A stretch of 64,000 nucleotides of DNA from Xanthostigma xanthostigma. Lineage: Eukaryota > Arthropoda > Insecta > Raphidioptera > Raphidiidae. Shown in pieces: positions 23,285 through 35,324 of this stretch (position 1 is its first letter; the number at the start of each line of letters is the position of its first letter). The notes under the pieces are model-generated. The model was not told where the DNA came from. It ran no database searches and was given only the letters and a program-made list of their open reading frames with translations. Where the stretch lies: NCBI GenBank assembly GCA_963575645.1, contig OY754464.1:2666001-2730000 (forward strand), written 5' to 3'. Both the position numbers and the translations under genes were made by a program.

Positions 23285-25368
23285 TATATAACGAATCTTG
23301 CCTCAATCTTAAGTGCTTGACGTTAACATAAAAGTTTTCAACATTTCGTTTCTGTTTTTTACTATATATGTATAATATTAAAACAGATACAAAAACGACA
23401 GTTCCACGAACATATAGTAATGAAACTTTCTTTGCACACAAAATAAAAAATTTAAATTGTAGACGTAATTTTAATTAGTTCAAGAGGCGACTTACAAACA
23501 AAACTTTTTAACATGCTTTGCGGATCATACCGACTGTAAGTATATGTATTTTTGCTGAACTTTTACAAGAAATTATTTCCTGAGAAAAATACAACAATGG
23601 TTTGATTTAATATGAAACAAAAACAATTAATTAATTAATAAATGACATTTAAACAGAAAACAAACTTTTCCGCTTTTTTTCATTTAAATTGCGCATAACG
23701 GAAAAGTGGCACGCCTGGAAATTTTTGTAGTGGTCTCTTGAAGTTTTCAAACCCCTGATCTCGGCACCGCTAGCTTCAAAGTTTTTTTCTAGTTACCCAT
23801 TATCAACGGAACTAAGTGACGTCACAACGGCACGCCAACTTTTATAAATTATTGTGTTCGAATTTAGACTGTTGTAAAACATTTTAAGGATGTGCGAGGT
23901 GTACAGTCAGAGACAAAAGTATGTCCATTAGCGTATTTTCTACGATAGCAACAACGTCAAACTGTTCCAAAACTTCTATTTAGATACAGTTTGTTAGACA
24001 GCAATAAACGAAACTTATAAAATTTCTCGTGAAAAATCAAAATATTATATAGCTCTTTAAAAAATTTCATTTACCGCACTGTTCTAAGTAAATGAATTTT
24101 TGAACCCTGAATAGAAAATTCGGAGAATGTGTAAGAAACGTTCGACGTTGTTTGAAAGTAACCGTTCCTATATAGCAATTATTTAATTAAATCGGTTGTC
24201 GGGCGTCTATAATTTGCAATCGTTCATTGTTTAATTAAATCCTTTAGTTACAGATAAAAAATAACAAAAAATAAAAGTATTTTTAATCGTGCATTTTTAT
24301 TACGGATGCAAAACTATGCATAGAAGTTTCCGTTTCAAAATTAAAAGTCTGGTCAGAGAAAATTACAAAAGTTTCTAATGAATTTTCTTTCACTTTGATG
24401 TATTGATGTCAAATGTGAACAAAAACGGTTCAACAAACAACTAGTTTAGAATATATTGAAACAAAGCGACCTCTATGTAGAGACAAACTTGTTTTGTATT
24501 TTAATAGATCGCACTATTATAGCCGTCCTGTAGCTCTAAATCGAGAATTTAAGGAGGTTGAGCCGTTTTACGAAGATAATGAAAAAAATCTGAAATAGTT
24601 TTTTTAATAGATTTTTTTATGACAAAATTTTCTGTAAAAAATCCAAAATCGTTAGGAGATTTATAAAGTTAAAAATTAAAAAAAACTTTTACATGTAGTC
24701 TTAAGGAAAATATGTCAACCTAGCATGCAAACGGTACATTTTAATTTTTTGCAAATAACCAAATAATGTCAGCAGTTCCGAAAACTAACTATGTAAAGCA
24801 TCGATGTCTTACGCATATGTTAATATTTTTTTCCAATTTAATTAGGAGACTTTTAACCAATAAAAAAAATATTAAACCTTGCACTTTTCGATTACGAACT
24901 TTTATTCTTGACAATTTTAACAATTTTAACTGAATTTTCAACTATTTAATGATTTAATTTTAATTTTTCTTACTTCTAATTTCTTTTTTTAACTATTTAC
25001 TGCAAAAAATATGTAAAATACAGATATTTCCATAAATTTATTTTCTCAAACCTAACTTTGTACAAAAAATTCAAAAGTTAGTCCATTAAGTAAAATACTG
25101 AAATAATTAATTAATATTAAAAAACAGTATTTATTTATGCCTTTATGACAATAATTTATTGGTATCATCGACTTATAACCTTTTGTAAAAATTTATTATG
25201 GAAGAGTTCCCATTTAGAATTCGACTTACTTTTGATTGGGGCTGTAACGCATCAACCTCCTTAATCAAGTTTTTTAAGTGAAACTTCTTAGTCTGCACTC
25301 ATATTGGATTTTGTCATCACCACATTTGTACTAATTATAAGGAATGCTAGATCTATTTATATACTACT
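23285..25368. other. 2-kb AT-rich stretch without recognised features
   Basis: I find no coding exon, tRNA or bounded repeat. There are many A/T runs. Open frames here are short and low in complexity. Confidence 0.4.
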
Positions 25369-25830
25369 ATAGCGGCCCGTCCCGGTTTCACCCGAGTGCG
25401 ATAGATATAATTCTGCAAAATGTATTTCGTTGGCGGCCCGGCGTCTGAACTAATAGCTTTGAGAAAATGCTACCAGATTTGCTTCTGAACTAATAAAAAA
25501 ACGCTGAAACAGGGGTTTGTTTATTTTTCATGAAGAGTGCGTATGATGAATTCAATGTCTCTCATTTTAATGATTTTTGAAATATCATGGCCATTTTATC
25601 AAAAACCTTTACACCCCCTTTTGATCCCATTAGGGGATGAATGAAAAAAAAACCGCTGAAACAAGGGTTTGTTTATTTTTAATGTAGAGTGCGTATGTTG
25701 AATTCCATGTCTTTCACTTTAACGATTTTTGAAATATGGCAATTTTATCAAAAATCTTTCCACTCAGTTTTGACCCCATTAACGACTAAATGTTGGCCAA
25801 CTGTTGCATTTCTCATAACCACACACTTTG
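25369..25830 (-). mobile_element. Helitron, family 2, with internal duplication
   Basis: It begins with the complement of the family-2 3' hairpin (GTCCCGGTTTCACCCGAGTG) and continues with AGCTATTAGTTCAGA in complement, as at 1494-1736. A segment GAAACAxGGGTTTGTTTATT occurs twice, about 140 bp apart (near 25508 and 25656). The 5' end is not defined. Confidence 0.65.
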
Positions 25831-26350
25831 TTCAAAAAGAACAATATTATTGTAACAGAGTCAACTAGGTATACTTTAGTTTTCAGCAACAATAATAAAT
25901 ACTATTGGCGCTGAATACTTCATAAGACAACAGCTTGAACATGTTACTTTGCGGTGTACATAATTTATAGGTTACATAATGGAAGCTTTGTTCAATTTCG
26001 GGATCTCCTTTAACCACAAAATGTGTTTTGCTTATATGTGTAATAAATCTTCCGAGTAGGAAACATATTCCAGTTATGTTATTAGTGGCGTAACCATGCC
26101 GGCACTGCCGCGCCAGGCCCGACGATGACGAGAGAGGGCGGAGTGTTCCGTCGAGTTTATACTTTTTAGCCATATAACCTCACTTTTTTTCGAAGTCGGT
26201 TAAGAACACAAGCAGTTGTTTTATTGACAAACGACTGACAGTCAATTCAACTAGTTTGGTACAGCGTGAGACGGCGATCGCTTGAATGCGATTTTTGAAC
26301 AAAAAGTAGCATTTAGCAGAGAACAGCTGCTTAATAATCATAGAAACATT
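25831..26350. other. unassigned intergenic sequence
   Basis: The 96-codon minus frame 25883-26173 has no recognised domain. No gene is called. Confidence 0.35.
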
Positions 26351-26559
26351 GCAATAGAGTACGCGAGAGAGTTTTGAAAGTGTCTGCAATTAAGAGGGAG
26401 AAGAATTCCTTATCTGTATGGTAACTAATGATGCAAAACAATGCTGATTTGAGTAAACAAATTTCTGGTGTTCTGCAGCGTTCTCCCTCTTAACTGAGGA
26501 CACTTTCACTTATGACAAGCATACGCACTAGCGTACTCTAGTTACTTATATCTCTATGC
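26351..26559 (+). mobile_element. hAT-like MITE, family H, 5'-truncated copy
   Basis: The right end CTAGTTACTTATATCTCTATG and inner GTGTCTGCAATTAAGAGGGA, GGACACTTTCACTTATG match the MITE at 56694-57017, whose 8-bp target duplication defines the family. The left tip is eroded. Confidence 0.65.
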
Positions 26560-26599
26560 TTAATATTGATGTATTGTTTATTGTTTGGCATTGTATGGC

Positions 26600-27402
26600 C
26601 GGCTATGTCATTAAATAAAAATAAAAAATGTAATTTTTCAAAACGGAGTAAGAAAAAAACTTTTCTAATAAATACGCCAGAATTTTTTTTTTAATTTTTG
26701 GCCAAAAATTTTTTGTTTTATTTTTTTATGATTTGTCACTAAAAATACTTATAACCCTAAATTTTTTTTTTTTACCGTTCTACTACCAACCCCTATTCTA
26801 TTATATAAAAATTGAGTGTCACAGTGTTTGTTATCAAACTCCTCCGAAACGACTTGACCGATTTTTATGAAATTGTTTGTGTATACTTGGTAGGTCTGAT
26901 AATAGGTCGTAGGCTATTTTTTATACCCCTAGGTGATAAGGGTGGCCCTCTCCAGAATTTTTTTTTTTATTTTATGGCCAATTATTTTTTTATGATTTGC
27001 CACTAAAAAATATTTATAAGCCCAAATTTTCACCGTTCTACCACCAACCCCTATTTTTTAATAGCGATATTAGTATTTTTACTTTCATCCACAGATGCGC
27101 AAAAGGGTTGCAAGATGGCAATAGAACGGTAAATTTTTTTTGTTGGATAGCCCATTTATCGAGGAAGACTATAGGCTATATAATATCACGCTACGACCAA
27201 TAGAAGCGGAGCATCAATGAAAAATGTTGAAAAATATAATTAAAAATTTGTCCGTCCGACAAAAACTTTTGAACGGTAATTCCGATCATCATGAAATTTG
27301 GACACAACATTCATCTTGGTAAACTAAGAACAACGCGCGTATTCATGTGCCTCCACCCTATTCGTTCTTTTGCAGCCGGGTGAAACCGGGCGGAACCGCT
27401 AG
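26600..27402 (+). mobile_element. composite Helitron
   Basis: A family-2-like head (AAATTGAGTGTCACAGTGTT, about 26797) precedes a family-1 tail that ends AAACCGGGCGGAACCGCTAG|T at 27402. A block with ATTTTTTTATGATTTG and ACCGTTCTACYACCAACCCC occurs twice (about 26680-26795 and 26960-27050), so part is tandemly duplicated. Non-coding. Confidence 0.65.
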
Positions 27403-27405
27403 TTA

Positions 27406-28266
27406 TCTATATCTATAAAAATCAATGCCACTTTTCGTTGTAATTTTATAACTCAAGAACGGGCTCATCTATCCAAACCAAATGTTAAAGCTTTGTTCGG
27501 ACTATTTAGTAGATGGTTTATGTGAAGTTTGCACAAAATCGGTCGAGCGGTTCTTCATTTATCACATTTTTTGTAACAAATGAATTCAATAAATGGCGGA
27601 TCATTTTGTTCATGGGGATTTTGCTATCAAATTGAAACTTTTTTCGGATGGGGACTGTGCTGTCAAAATTAAAACTTTTTTCAGTGTTGACAGTACAAGC
27701 ATGTTGTTATGTCATTCATGCGGTCATTTCATTTTGAACGTGCTTCGATTAAAGCAAATTGTCAGTGATAATTATTGCTTTGTGTTTATATTTTTAAACA
27801 TATTGTTGAGTGCATTCATACAAACGGTGAGTCTTGAATTGTTCAAATGTACTATGTATATGTGTGCGTGTACTTTTCTCAGCTTTTTAGCAAGCCGTCG
27901 GTGTTTCATATCGTTTACAGGCTTTTTTGAATTAAATTGTCAAACGCATTTACACAAACAGTAAGTTTTGAACTGTTGAAGTGAATTATATGTATGTGTG
28001 TTTCTTTATTTGAAAAAACATATTGTGTGCATACGGGTGTTTTATTCTTTTGTAACAGATGGAAGCACGTCGATTTAAAAATGAATTATTTAATGACATT
28101 TTTATATATATTGACGTATGCATACACACATATACGCACATGTATATTTTAAAATAGCTAGCAATTAATAAAATATTTTTTTGTTTGAATAAATGAATTT
28201 GATGTTCCAATTACATTTTTTTATTATTTCACTTTATACGTAGCGAAGCACGTACCGGGCCGCTCG
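27406..28266 (+). mobile_element. Helitron, family 3
   Basis: It starts A|TCTATATCTATAAAAATCAA directly after the previous Helitron and ends GTACCGGGCCGCTCG|T, with CTAG mutated to CTCG. Known relatives have CTAG there. A 123-codon frame (27593-27964) lies inside but contains no Rep, helicase or other domain; AAACxGTxAGTYTTGAAxTG is directly repeated within it. Confidence 0.65.
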
Positions 28267-28791
28267 TATTATTATAATACTCATCGTGTACAGAATTTTA
28301 TAAGCACTTATAGCGTGGAAAGGTCTTGAAAGGAGGCAAAACAAATTTGCAGTAGGGGATGTGGGATGACAGGTGTATAAGGGACACGGAAATACTTTGT
28401 CATCTGATATTGCAACAACAAACGCCCCGTTCCCGCTTTAATTAATCTCATATTTACCACTTGTACAGAGTATCTTGGCATAAAGGGATTACATTAGGTC
28501 TCGGATATACTTTCTCCTGAAGTCCGCACACTTCCTTCAGGGCGGCAGCGTCTCGGCAGTCGTTATTAAAGTTGTTACGTAATACAAATAACGTGAAATG
28601 GGAAACCGAGATTAAAACACGACAAAAAGAACGCATTATCAGAATGACGAACAAACATAGTACTTGCAAATCGATATTGTGGTAATATTTATATAGCAAA
28701 CGATGTGGAAAATTGCAATACTGAAAGGTTTGTTTAAAATAATGCCGCTTTACTACAAAAAAATGTGGGCCGTTGTGGGACGGCTGGTAGA
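28267..28791. other. unassigned intergenic sequence
   Basis: The minus open frame 28454-28699 has no recognised domain. No gene is called. Confidence 0.35.
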
Positions 28792-29140
28792 TCTATACTA
28801 ATATATAAAGCTGAAGAGTTTGTATGTTTGAACGCGCTAATCTCAGGAACTACTGGTTTGAATTGAAAAAAAAATTTGTTGGGTAGCCCATTTATCGAGA
28901 AAGACTATAGGCTATATAATATCACGCTACGATCAATAGGAGCGGATTATCAATGAAAAATGTTGCAAAATGTAACTCAAAATTTGTACGTCCGACAAAA
29001 ACTTTTGAACGGTAACTCCGATCATCATGAAATTTGGACACAACATTAATCTCGGTAAACAAAGATGAATGTGCGTACTCGTGTCCCTCCCTTCCCCATT
29101 CGTTCTTTTGCACCCGGGTCAAACCGGGCGGGACCGCTAG
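28792..29140 (+). mobile_element. Helitron, family 1, short form
   Basis: Complete: A|TCTATACTAATATATAAAGC at the 5' end, then TATAGGCTATATAATATCAC and CGACAAAAACTTTTGAACGG, ending GGGCGGGACCGCTAG|T. The sequence around CCGACAAAAAC is uninterrupted, which marks the empty site for the tRNA-bearing module of the longer copies. It encodes no protein. Confidence 0.85.
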
Positions 29141-29155
29141 TGTAAAATATAAAAG

Positions 29156-29345
29156 AACCCGCACAAACCTTATGGGATTTGGTTCTCGGTTAAATTGATT
29201 GAAAATAGTTTTATTTTATAGTTTAAAGGTCACTAAGAAAAAGTGTCCATGGGCGCATAGCTTAAAAACCAATTGCTTTCTAGCTACAGATATGATTCAC
29301 AATCTTAACAAATCTTGAGCTCTAGAAATATGTTTTTAGTCATTT
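29156..29345 (+). repeat. terminal fragment of the 8399-9180 family
   Basis: GGATTTGGTTCTCGGTTAAA, AGTTTAAAGGTCACTAAGAA and GAGCTCTAGAAATATGTTTT match. Starts directly after a Helitron. Confidence 0.6.
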
Positions 29346-29727
29346 AGGTTCATCAAATTTTAAACTAGAACCTTAAGTATTGGAAGAATGAGAGTCCATA
29401 GACGACTTTTTTTAATAAAGCATTGAAATGAGCTCCGTTTAACTTATATAATCTCCTTGATTTTTTTTAGAGCACTTAAAGCCCTTGGAATTTTTTATTT
29501 GTCTTTATAATTTAATGTGTTTTCTCTTGACGACATGTTCTACTATTATATGGACAACAAACAAAAATTTTATTTACTTGTTAAACGTCGCAATTCATTT
29601 GGGATAAGTGGATTCTTCACAATAATGTTCATAAATAGTGCTTACCTGCAACAATAAAAAAACAAAACGAAATAAATAAATATATTGATTGAGTAAACTT
29701 TAAGTTATAAAATACTAAAAAATATAA
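29346..29727. other. unassigned AT-rich sequence
   Basis: No feature recognised. Confidence 0.4.
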
Positions 29728-30110
29728 CCGGTCAATATCGACAAAGCCCGAGCCACATCGGGCAATGTCCAAAATCGGACAAGGTTCAATTAACCCTTTA
29801 TGGAATTTTTATACACTGATATCAACTATTGAATCATCAATAATTGTAATAGAAAACTGAAAAATATATTCTTCAATAGTTAATATCAGTGATAAAAATT
29901 CCATAAAGGGTTAATGATAACTTATCATGATAAAGATACAATCAAATGTCAGCGTTTCATGTTTATAAAAAAATCTATTTTTTGAACCTTGTCCGATTTC
30001 GGACATTGCCCGATGTGGCTCGGGCATTGTCGACATTGACCGCTCAATGTCGGCATTGCCCGGGCATTGTCGACATTGTCCGGATTCCGGACATTGACCG
30101 TAACATACGT
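29728..30110. repeat. nested palindromes with GACATTG/CAATGTC repeats
   Basis: Outer arms (about 29728-29790 and 29984-30042) hold CGAGCCACATCGGGCAATGT and complement. Inner arms (29791-29833 and 29872-29914) hold TTAACCCTTTATGGAATTTT and complement. Right of these, GGGCATTGTCGACATTG and ATTGCCCGGGCATTG repeat to 30107. The open frames on both strands (CRQCP-type) are translations of this repeat. The right flank ACCGTAACATA matches the ends of the MITE at 54064-54191, which suggests a shared family. Confidence 0.7.
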
Positions 30111-30352
30111 CATACAACTAGAATAGGTTCCTTCAATACTCACAAAATGTATAGGGTTTTTAATAGGGTGTACATGAGAACTTAGATCCTCTTCTATTCG
30201 AATATATATATATATTGAAAATAAATGTACAGAAATGGGATAAGCGATTTAATCCTTTCATGGAGGGCAGATATGGGTCGAGTTGATGTATAAAAAAGAA
30301 ATCTAATTTTAACTTCTGAGAAAAATCGACTTTCTTTTCGAGTGGGAATATA

Positions 30353-30855
30353 CAAGGTGTCCCACGACATGACTGCCATAGCCTGGGACTGTGTTGTTGG
30401 AGTGATTTCAAGTCAAAAATGTCGAATGAACATATAGCCGGAACGCTATCCTAACTGAGCTAGAACAAGCATTTGATATTTTAGATAAGTAGTAGTAGGA
30501 ATTCCCTACTAATTAAAAAACCATTTTAAAAAATCGCTTTATTGAATTAGTTGCTCAAAATGTCCACCCAGTTGCTGTACACATAGTCTAGCTCTTCTTA
30601 GAATTGAAGTGGTAGCTCTGCGAAGAGTCTCAGGATCAGCACGAATAAATACTAATGGTGATTCATAGCCACCTGGTCTTTTTAATAATAACAAAACCAA
30701 CAGCCGAACCTAATACTTGCATTTATTTACAATTTGAAATGCTTCTAGCTCAGTTAGGATAGCGTTCCGGGTATATGTTCATTAGACATTTTTGACTTGA
30801 AATCACCCCAGCAACACAGTCCCAGGCTATGGCAGTCATGTCGTGAAACACCCTG
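30353..30855 (-). mobile_element. mariner-type MITE with transposase tail
   Basis: Ends CAAGGTGTCCCACGACATGA and inverse TCGTGAAACACCCTG are flanked by TA (30351-30352, 30856-30857). Inverted arms are about 120 bp. The inside carries a short transposase C-terminus on the minus strand. Confidence 0.8.
30539..30676 (-). pseudogene. transposase C-terminal relic
   Basis: The minus strand reads GGYESPLVFIRADPETLRRA, then TTSILRRARLCVQQLGGHFE, ending QLIQ-stop. The RRARLC...GGHFE(H/Q)L ending is characteristic of mariner-family transposase C-termini. About 45 codons remain, without catalytic residues. Confidence 0.75.
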
Positions 30856-30857
30856 TA

Positions 30858-31166
30858 TATAAGGCACGTTCACGTCGACAAATCAATTCAAGCTGCAATG
30901 TTATTTTTAGAAGGAAATTTAAGATCAGTAATTACAGGTAATTACTAATTAGAAATCTCATCAGCTGTAAGGAGTACACACAAACACACGGCAGGTATTG
31001 TGTCTGCGTGAAGTTTTAAACGTAATAAGTAAACAAGGCACGCATTGAGAAAAGCCTTTAATGTAAAATACAAATAGACCGTTAATAGCGTTCGGCTTCA
31101 TGAATACGTTATGAAAATATCGGCTTAAACAGACCACAAACGCTCGCAAGTCGTTTTAATGGATTG
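30858..31166. other. unassigned intergenic sequence
   Basis: No gene or repeat recognised. Confidence 0.4.
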
Positions 31167-31174
31167 GTATAGAC

Positions 31175-32270
31175 CAGGGATCCGCAACCTTTTGAGACGG
31201 AAGAGCCAAAAGTTACAATTTACAAAATTTTCCACTGTTTAAAGAGCCACTAAACATTTTCGTTTCAGTATTATAGTATTTGCTTATATAGGTACCTATA
31301 ATATACAGTGTGTCCCCGGATTGAGTTCACAATAAGTGAGATTGACCAAAAATTTTCGAATTGGAATTTCATATTTTGGGATTCCGCCCTGCTTGGTCTG
31401 AAACTTGTTTTTAGTTTACTTTCGATTTTTTTTTTAATCAAGTAGGCCTTTACAGTTGAGCAAAACCTCTTTTCGTTTCATGCAAAATACCTTTTCCGTT
31501 CATAGTTCGCAAAAGTGTCACTAAGAAAAGTTGTTCACAATGAATAATTATGGCGTTATGCAAATTTTCAGAATGATCAGCCTACGTCGATAATAGAAGT
31601 AGAAAAATATCTATTATAAACGATTACATGATAAATCTTAGATGAGAAAACAGGGTGATTAGAAATGTTCAAATTAAATTTCAAATTTTTACAGTTTATC
31701 AAAAAAATAAATTAAACTCCAATTACTCTATTTGGCTTCCTCCACGCGATTGTTTTTCAAACAAAACATAACAAAAGCGGATTTTATCAAAGTAGGCCGA
31801 TCATTCTGAAAATTTGCATAACGCCATAATTTTTCATTGTGAACAACTTTTCTTAGTGACACTTTTGCGTACTATGAACGGAAAAGGTAATTTACCTAAA
31901 ACGAAAAGAGGTTTTGCTCAGCTGTAAAGGCCTACTTGATTGAAAAAAATCGAAAGTAAACTAAAAATAAGTTTCAGACCAAGCAGGGCGGAATCCCAAA
32001 ATATGAAATTCCAATTCGAACATTTTTGGTCAATCTCACCTATTGTGAACTCAATCCAGGGACACACTGTATATATCCGAGGAGGACACGTCACGACGGG
32101 GGCGATGCGGGAGAGACGGGAGTGGAAATGGCTGAGAGATAGACATGGTACCTAACCATGGATCAATTGGACGATTTTTAATGGTTTATATAATAAAATA
32201 ATTATTTTTTGCGTATGGAATCGTAGAGCCGCAACTTTACATCAAAAGAGCCGCAGGTTGCCGACCCCTG
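31175..32270. mobile_element. hAT element, non-autonomous
   Basis: Ends CAGGGATCCGCAACC and, in complement, CAGGGGTCGGCAACC are typical of hAT elements. The 8-bp flanks are GTATAGAC (31167-31174) and GTATAAAC (32271-32278), one mismatch. A mariner-type element fills 31306-32069, leaving only about 330 bp of hAT sequence. No hAT transposase. Confidence 0.85.
31306..32069. mobile_element. TA-target element with about 285-bp inverted ends
   Basis: CAGTGTGTCCCCGGATTGAG at the left and its complement at the right (ending GGGACACACTG) sit between TA dinucleotides (31304-31305, 32070-32071). The arms pair for about 285 bp each, leaving about 190 bp unique. Nested in the hAT element, so younger than it. 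No transposase fragment recognised. Confidence 0.85.
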
Positions 32271-32406
32271 GTATAAACAATATTGTTTTAAGGTAGTTGT
32301 CGTGCTATATAGTTTCAGAATAATCTAAATTTTTGTACAATAATTAAGATTATTATATTCTAATCGTCTTTAAAATTTTAAATCGGTTGACAATTTTAAA
32401 CCCGAG

Positions 32407-32645
32407 ATAAAGACCCTCGCACAAACTGTATGAGATTCTCGGTTAAATTGGTCGAAAATGGTTTTATTTTATAGTTTAAAGGTTATACTACGAAAAATTG
32501 TCCATGGGCGCATAGCTTAAAAACTAATAGATTTTTAGCTACAAATATGTTTAGCGAGATTTTAGATATATCAATTGAATTCACAATCTTAAAAAATCCG
32601 GAGCTCTAGAAATATGTTTTCGAGTGTGCTGAATCCGAATATAAC
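32407..32645 (+). repeat. terminal fragment of the 8399-9180 family
   Basis: GAGATTCTCGGTTAAATTGG, GGGCGCATAGCTTAAAAACT and TAGATTTTTAGCTACAAATA: here the site interrupted at 8531 is intact, which gives the empty-site comparison. Confidence 0.65.
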
Positions 32646-32654
32646 ATTATTATT

Positions 32655-32920
32655 CAAATCTTTATGATTAACGTCTGATTAGAATTCTTCAATAAATAAA
32701 ATTATCGACCAATTTTTCAGACAAATATATTAACAAAAAATAATAATCAATACATTAACGTTTCGGTCCGGATTTGGACTTCTTCAGAACTGATTTTTTT
32801 TTAGAGAATAACAATTAGCAAGAAGGAATTGACGAAACGTTATTGTATTAATTATTATTTTTTGTTAACATATTTTGTCTGAAAAATTGGTCGATAATTT
32901 TATTTATTGAATAACATTAA
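32655..32920 (-). repeat. short-repeat family B, reverse copy
   Basis: The minus strand reads GTTCTGAAGAAGTCCAAATC, CGGACCGAAACGTTAATG, then AATATATTTGTCTGAAAAATT. This is the best-preserved copy of the hammerhead-like core in the window. Confidence 0.65.
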
Positions 32921-33887
32921 TATTATTTTATAGAGGGTTTCTAGCCTCGTGTGTAACGATCCTTACACTAGTCACTACTGCTATAAGCCGTGTGTGATGC
33001 TTATTTGTAGTGATATGCTGACGATAAATGCAGCTCATATCCGATCTAAACAACAGGCTAAAACTCGAGAGCCAGGAGTGACATGGTGCACTATGACGTT
33101 TCGTGTGCTGCATCGGAGCGCAGAACAGCACCTGAGCGCAAGAAAGTCTACCACGCACAGAACCCGCACGTGTTCTGTGGTCTGTTAAACTTTAGCGTTG
33201 ACTGTGCAACTATTATACTATTTTCTAAGATTAAATATTAGTCAAAATATGGAAAATGTAATTAAAAAGTAGGTACTTAAGATTTTGGTAGTTTTGCAGT
33301 ACTCATAGAGGAAGCGCCGCTGTTAGTGTCCATTAAAAAAATAATGTTAGTATTTGCATTCTCCGCTGCGTTGAGTCTGTTGCCAAAATAAACATTTGTT
33401 TAAGTCATGTAGCGTACATAAAATCCACAATCCACGCACTGTTATGTTGCGATGATGGTCCAAAAACATTTCGTTACAACATATTGTGTTAACAACGCAC
33501 AGTGGTCCACACTCGACAAATCTCAGTCGTATTAGAGAATTTTAAATTTCTTTTATCGCACATTAAACCACGATCACTTTTTCAAAACTGAAACTGTATT
33601 ATTAATGCGAATAATAAAATGTACAATGATTAGTTACATAACTGTCTCTCGACTGAATGGGCTATTACCATGGCTAGTGGATTATAAAGGTTGTCTCGAC
33701 CCAACTGATCAATTATCAGAATGACGTCAACTGTCGGACCATTCACATTTTTATTAATACTGTTAATCTACGACTATGTAATTAAAAACGCAATTTATTG
33801 CAAATACTATCAATAAGTATTATGTCCTTGGGTTTCTTTAACATTTGTTAAATAGTGCGATTGAAATTTATAAACAGCCGTTGACAC
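32921..33887. other. unassigned intergenic sequence
   Basis: The 32940-33190 part is GC-richer, with open frames on both strands (79 and 76 codons) but no recognised domain. The rest is AT-rich. No gene is called. Confidence 0.35.
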
Positions 33888-34428
33888 TAGTGTTGGGTAA
33901 CTCAGATCTGAACCGGTTCAAAGAGCCGGCTCCGACAAAAGATCCGTGAGAGCCGACTCACTTTTGTATGAGCCGACGGATCAACGGATCCGCAACTCAG
34001 TGAAACACACACAGAAGCAATAAGTATCTGTCAGCTCAAATGACTCATGCATCATAATAATATGTCTGGCTATGCATTCTATACAGGTATACATTATACA
34101 ATAACAACTATACAGTGTACACACTACGCACAGGCGGTACAGTTATTACAATGTATTACTTAAGTCATAACTATTTAAGGTATTGTATTGCATATTGTAA
34201 TATGCTTTCTGTAACATAGCAAGTAGCAACCTGTAAAACCCTGCCTTATAATATGTGAGTCAAGTCACTGGCATAATATTACGTGATATGATTGACTCAA
34301 CTAACTCAGTTGGCTCAGTGGCTCAATTGACTCGAATAACATATTCAGAACTCGGCTCTTTTTGAACCGGTTCAGGGAGCCGGCTCACATACGGGATCCA
34401 GATGCAAAGATGCAGATCACTAAAAAGA
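33888..34428. mobile_element. hAT-like MITE
   Basis: Left TAGTGTTGGGTAACTCAGAT with GAACCGGTTCAAAGAGCCGG; right GAACCGGTTCAGGGAGCCGG followed by GATCACTA. Ends TAGTG...CACTA are hAT-like. The 8-bp flanks match only partly, so assignment is tentative. Confidence 0.55.
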
Positions 34429-34437
34429 CCCGTTAGT

Positions 34438-34690
34438 TGTAAAACATTATGGAAGTTTTGTGTGCAATTGGGTTAGGATAAAACAGTATTTTAATGAAAC
34501 TTTTTTTGACGTTTACACTAATGCTATCGGTCGGATTTTTGGGTGAACGTCACAATATTCAACAAAAACACCAAGGAGTATAGTGCAGTGTGTATTTATT
34601 CTTCAACTATAACTGTTTTACCTGATAATTTGGTTGGTGAATTGAATGGAAATTTTATTGTAACGTATGTTCCAAGATTAGTAAGTTAAT
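34438..34690 (+). repeat. dispersed repeat family R, copy 2
   Basis: Matches 40375-40590 and the complement of 2148-2360 (AATTGGGTTAGGATAAAACA, AGTATAGTGCAGTGT). Non-coding. Confidence 0.6.
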
Positions 34691-35324
34691 AGTGTTTGAT
34701 GAATATGACCATCAGATAAATATTCTTTTTTACCGCAATTATTCCGTTCATTTAGTGAAAATATTAAATATTGATAATACAATTTATTCCAAAATTATTT
34801 TTTGGTTGTTCTGCAGCGCTCATAGAGGAACACTGCTTTCTGCTGTCTGATTTACTATTGAAATTGTAGTGCGGCTATCATTTTACTCTAGGCAACTGTA
34901 CAGCACTAGTGTGGAATGTGTCATTTTACAATCGCTATATACATGCTATTTTACAGGGGTGTAGGTGCAGCTCTTCAATCTGTACCACTGTGCAGCGCGT
35001 GTTCTATTTGACTTCCCCCCACCCTTATCGCTCCTTCTATGAGATAATTAGATAATTTGAATAACAAAGACGTCTTTTTCTTTTGTTGTACACGAATATA
35101 AACTTGACAAAAAAAAATATTTTGAATAGAATTTTACGTGGTCGACATACATAAAAGTTTATTTGGCTACTTTCTTTGTTAGATACACACAGCCAGTGAA
35201 CTATATAAATATTTAATTAAAATACAGTGTTATATTGTTTCATATACTGCAATAGGATTTCTCATTTTGTGAAGACGTTTTCGCGCATGCGTACGCCGGC
35301 ATGACGACTGTTTTCGCAATAAAT
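34691..35324. other. unassigned intergenic sequence
   Basis: No gene or clear repeat. Confidence 0.4.

Noticed and set aside
27593-27964. 123-codon frame as a Helitron Rep or captured gene
   Set aside because: No Rep, helicase or known host domain; composition and internal direct repeats fit non-coding Helitron DNA.
29911-30185. Cys-rich CRQCP frames on both strands
   Set aside because: They are translations of the GACATTG/CAATGTC palindromic repeats; both strands are open for the same reason.
33888-34428. firm hAT assignment from target duplication
   Set aside because: The flanking 8-mers agree at only about half the positions; the element is kept but at reduced confidence.
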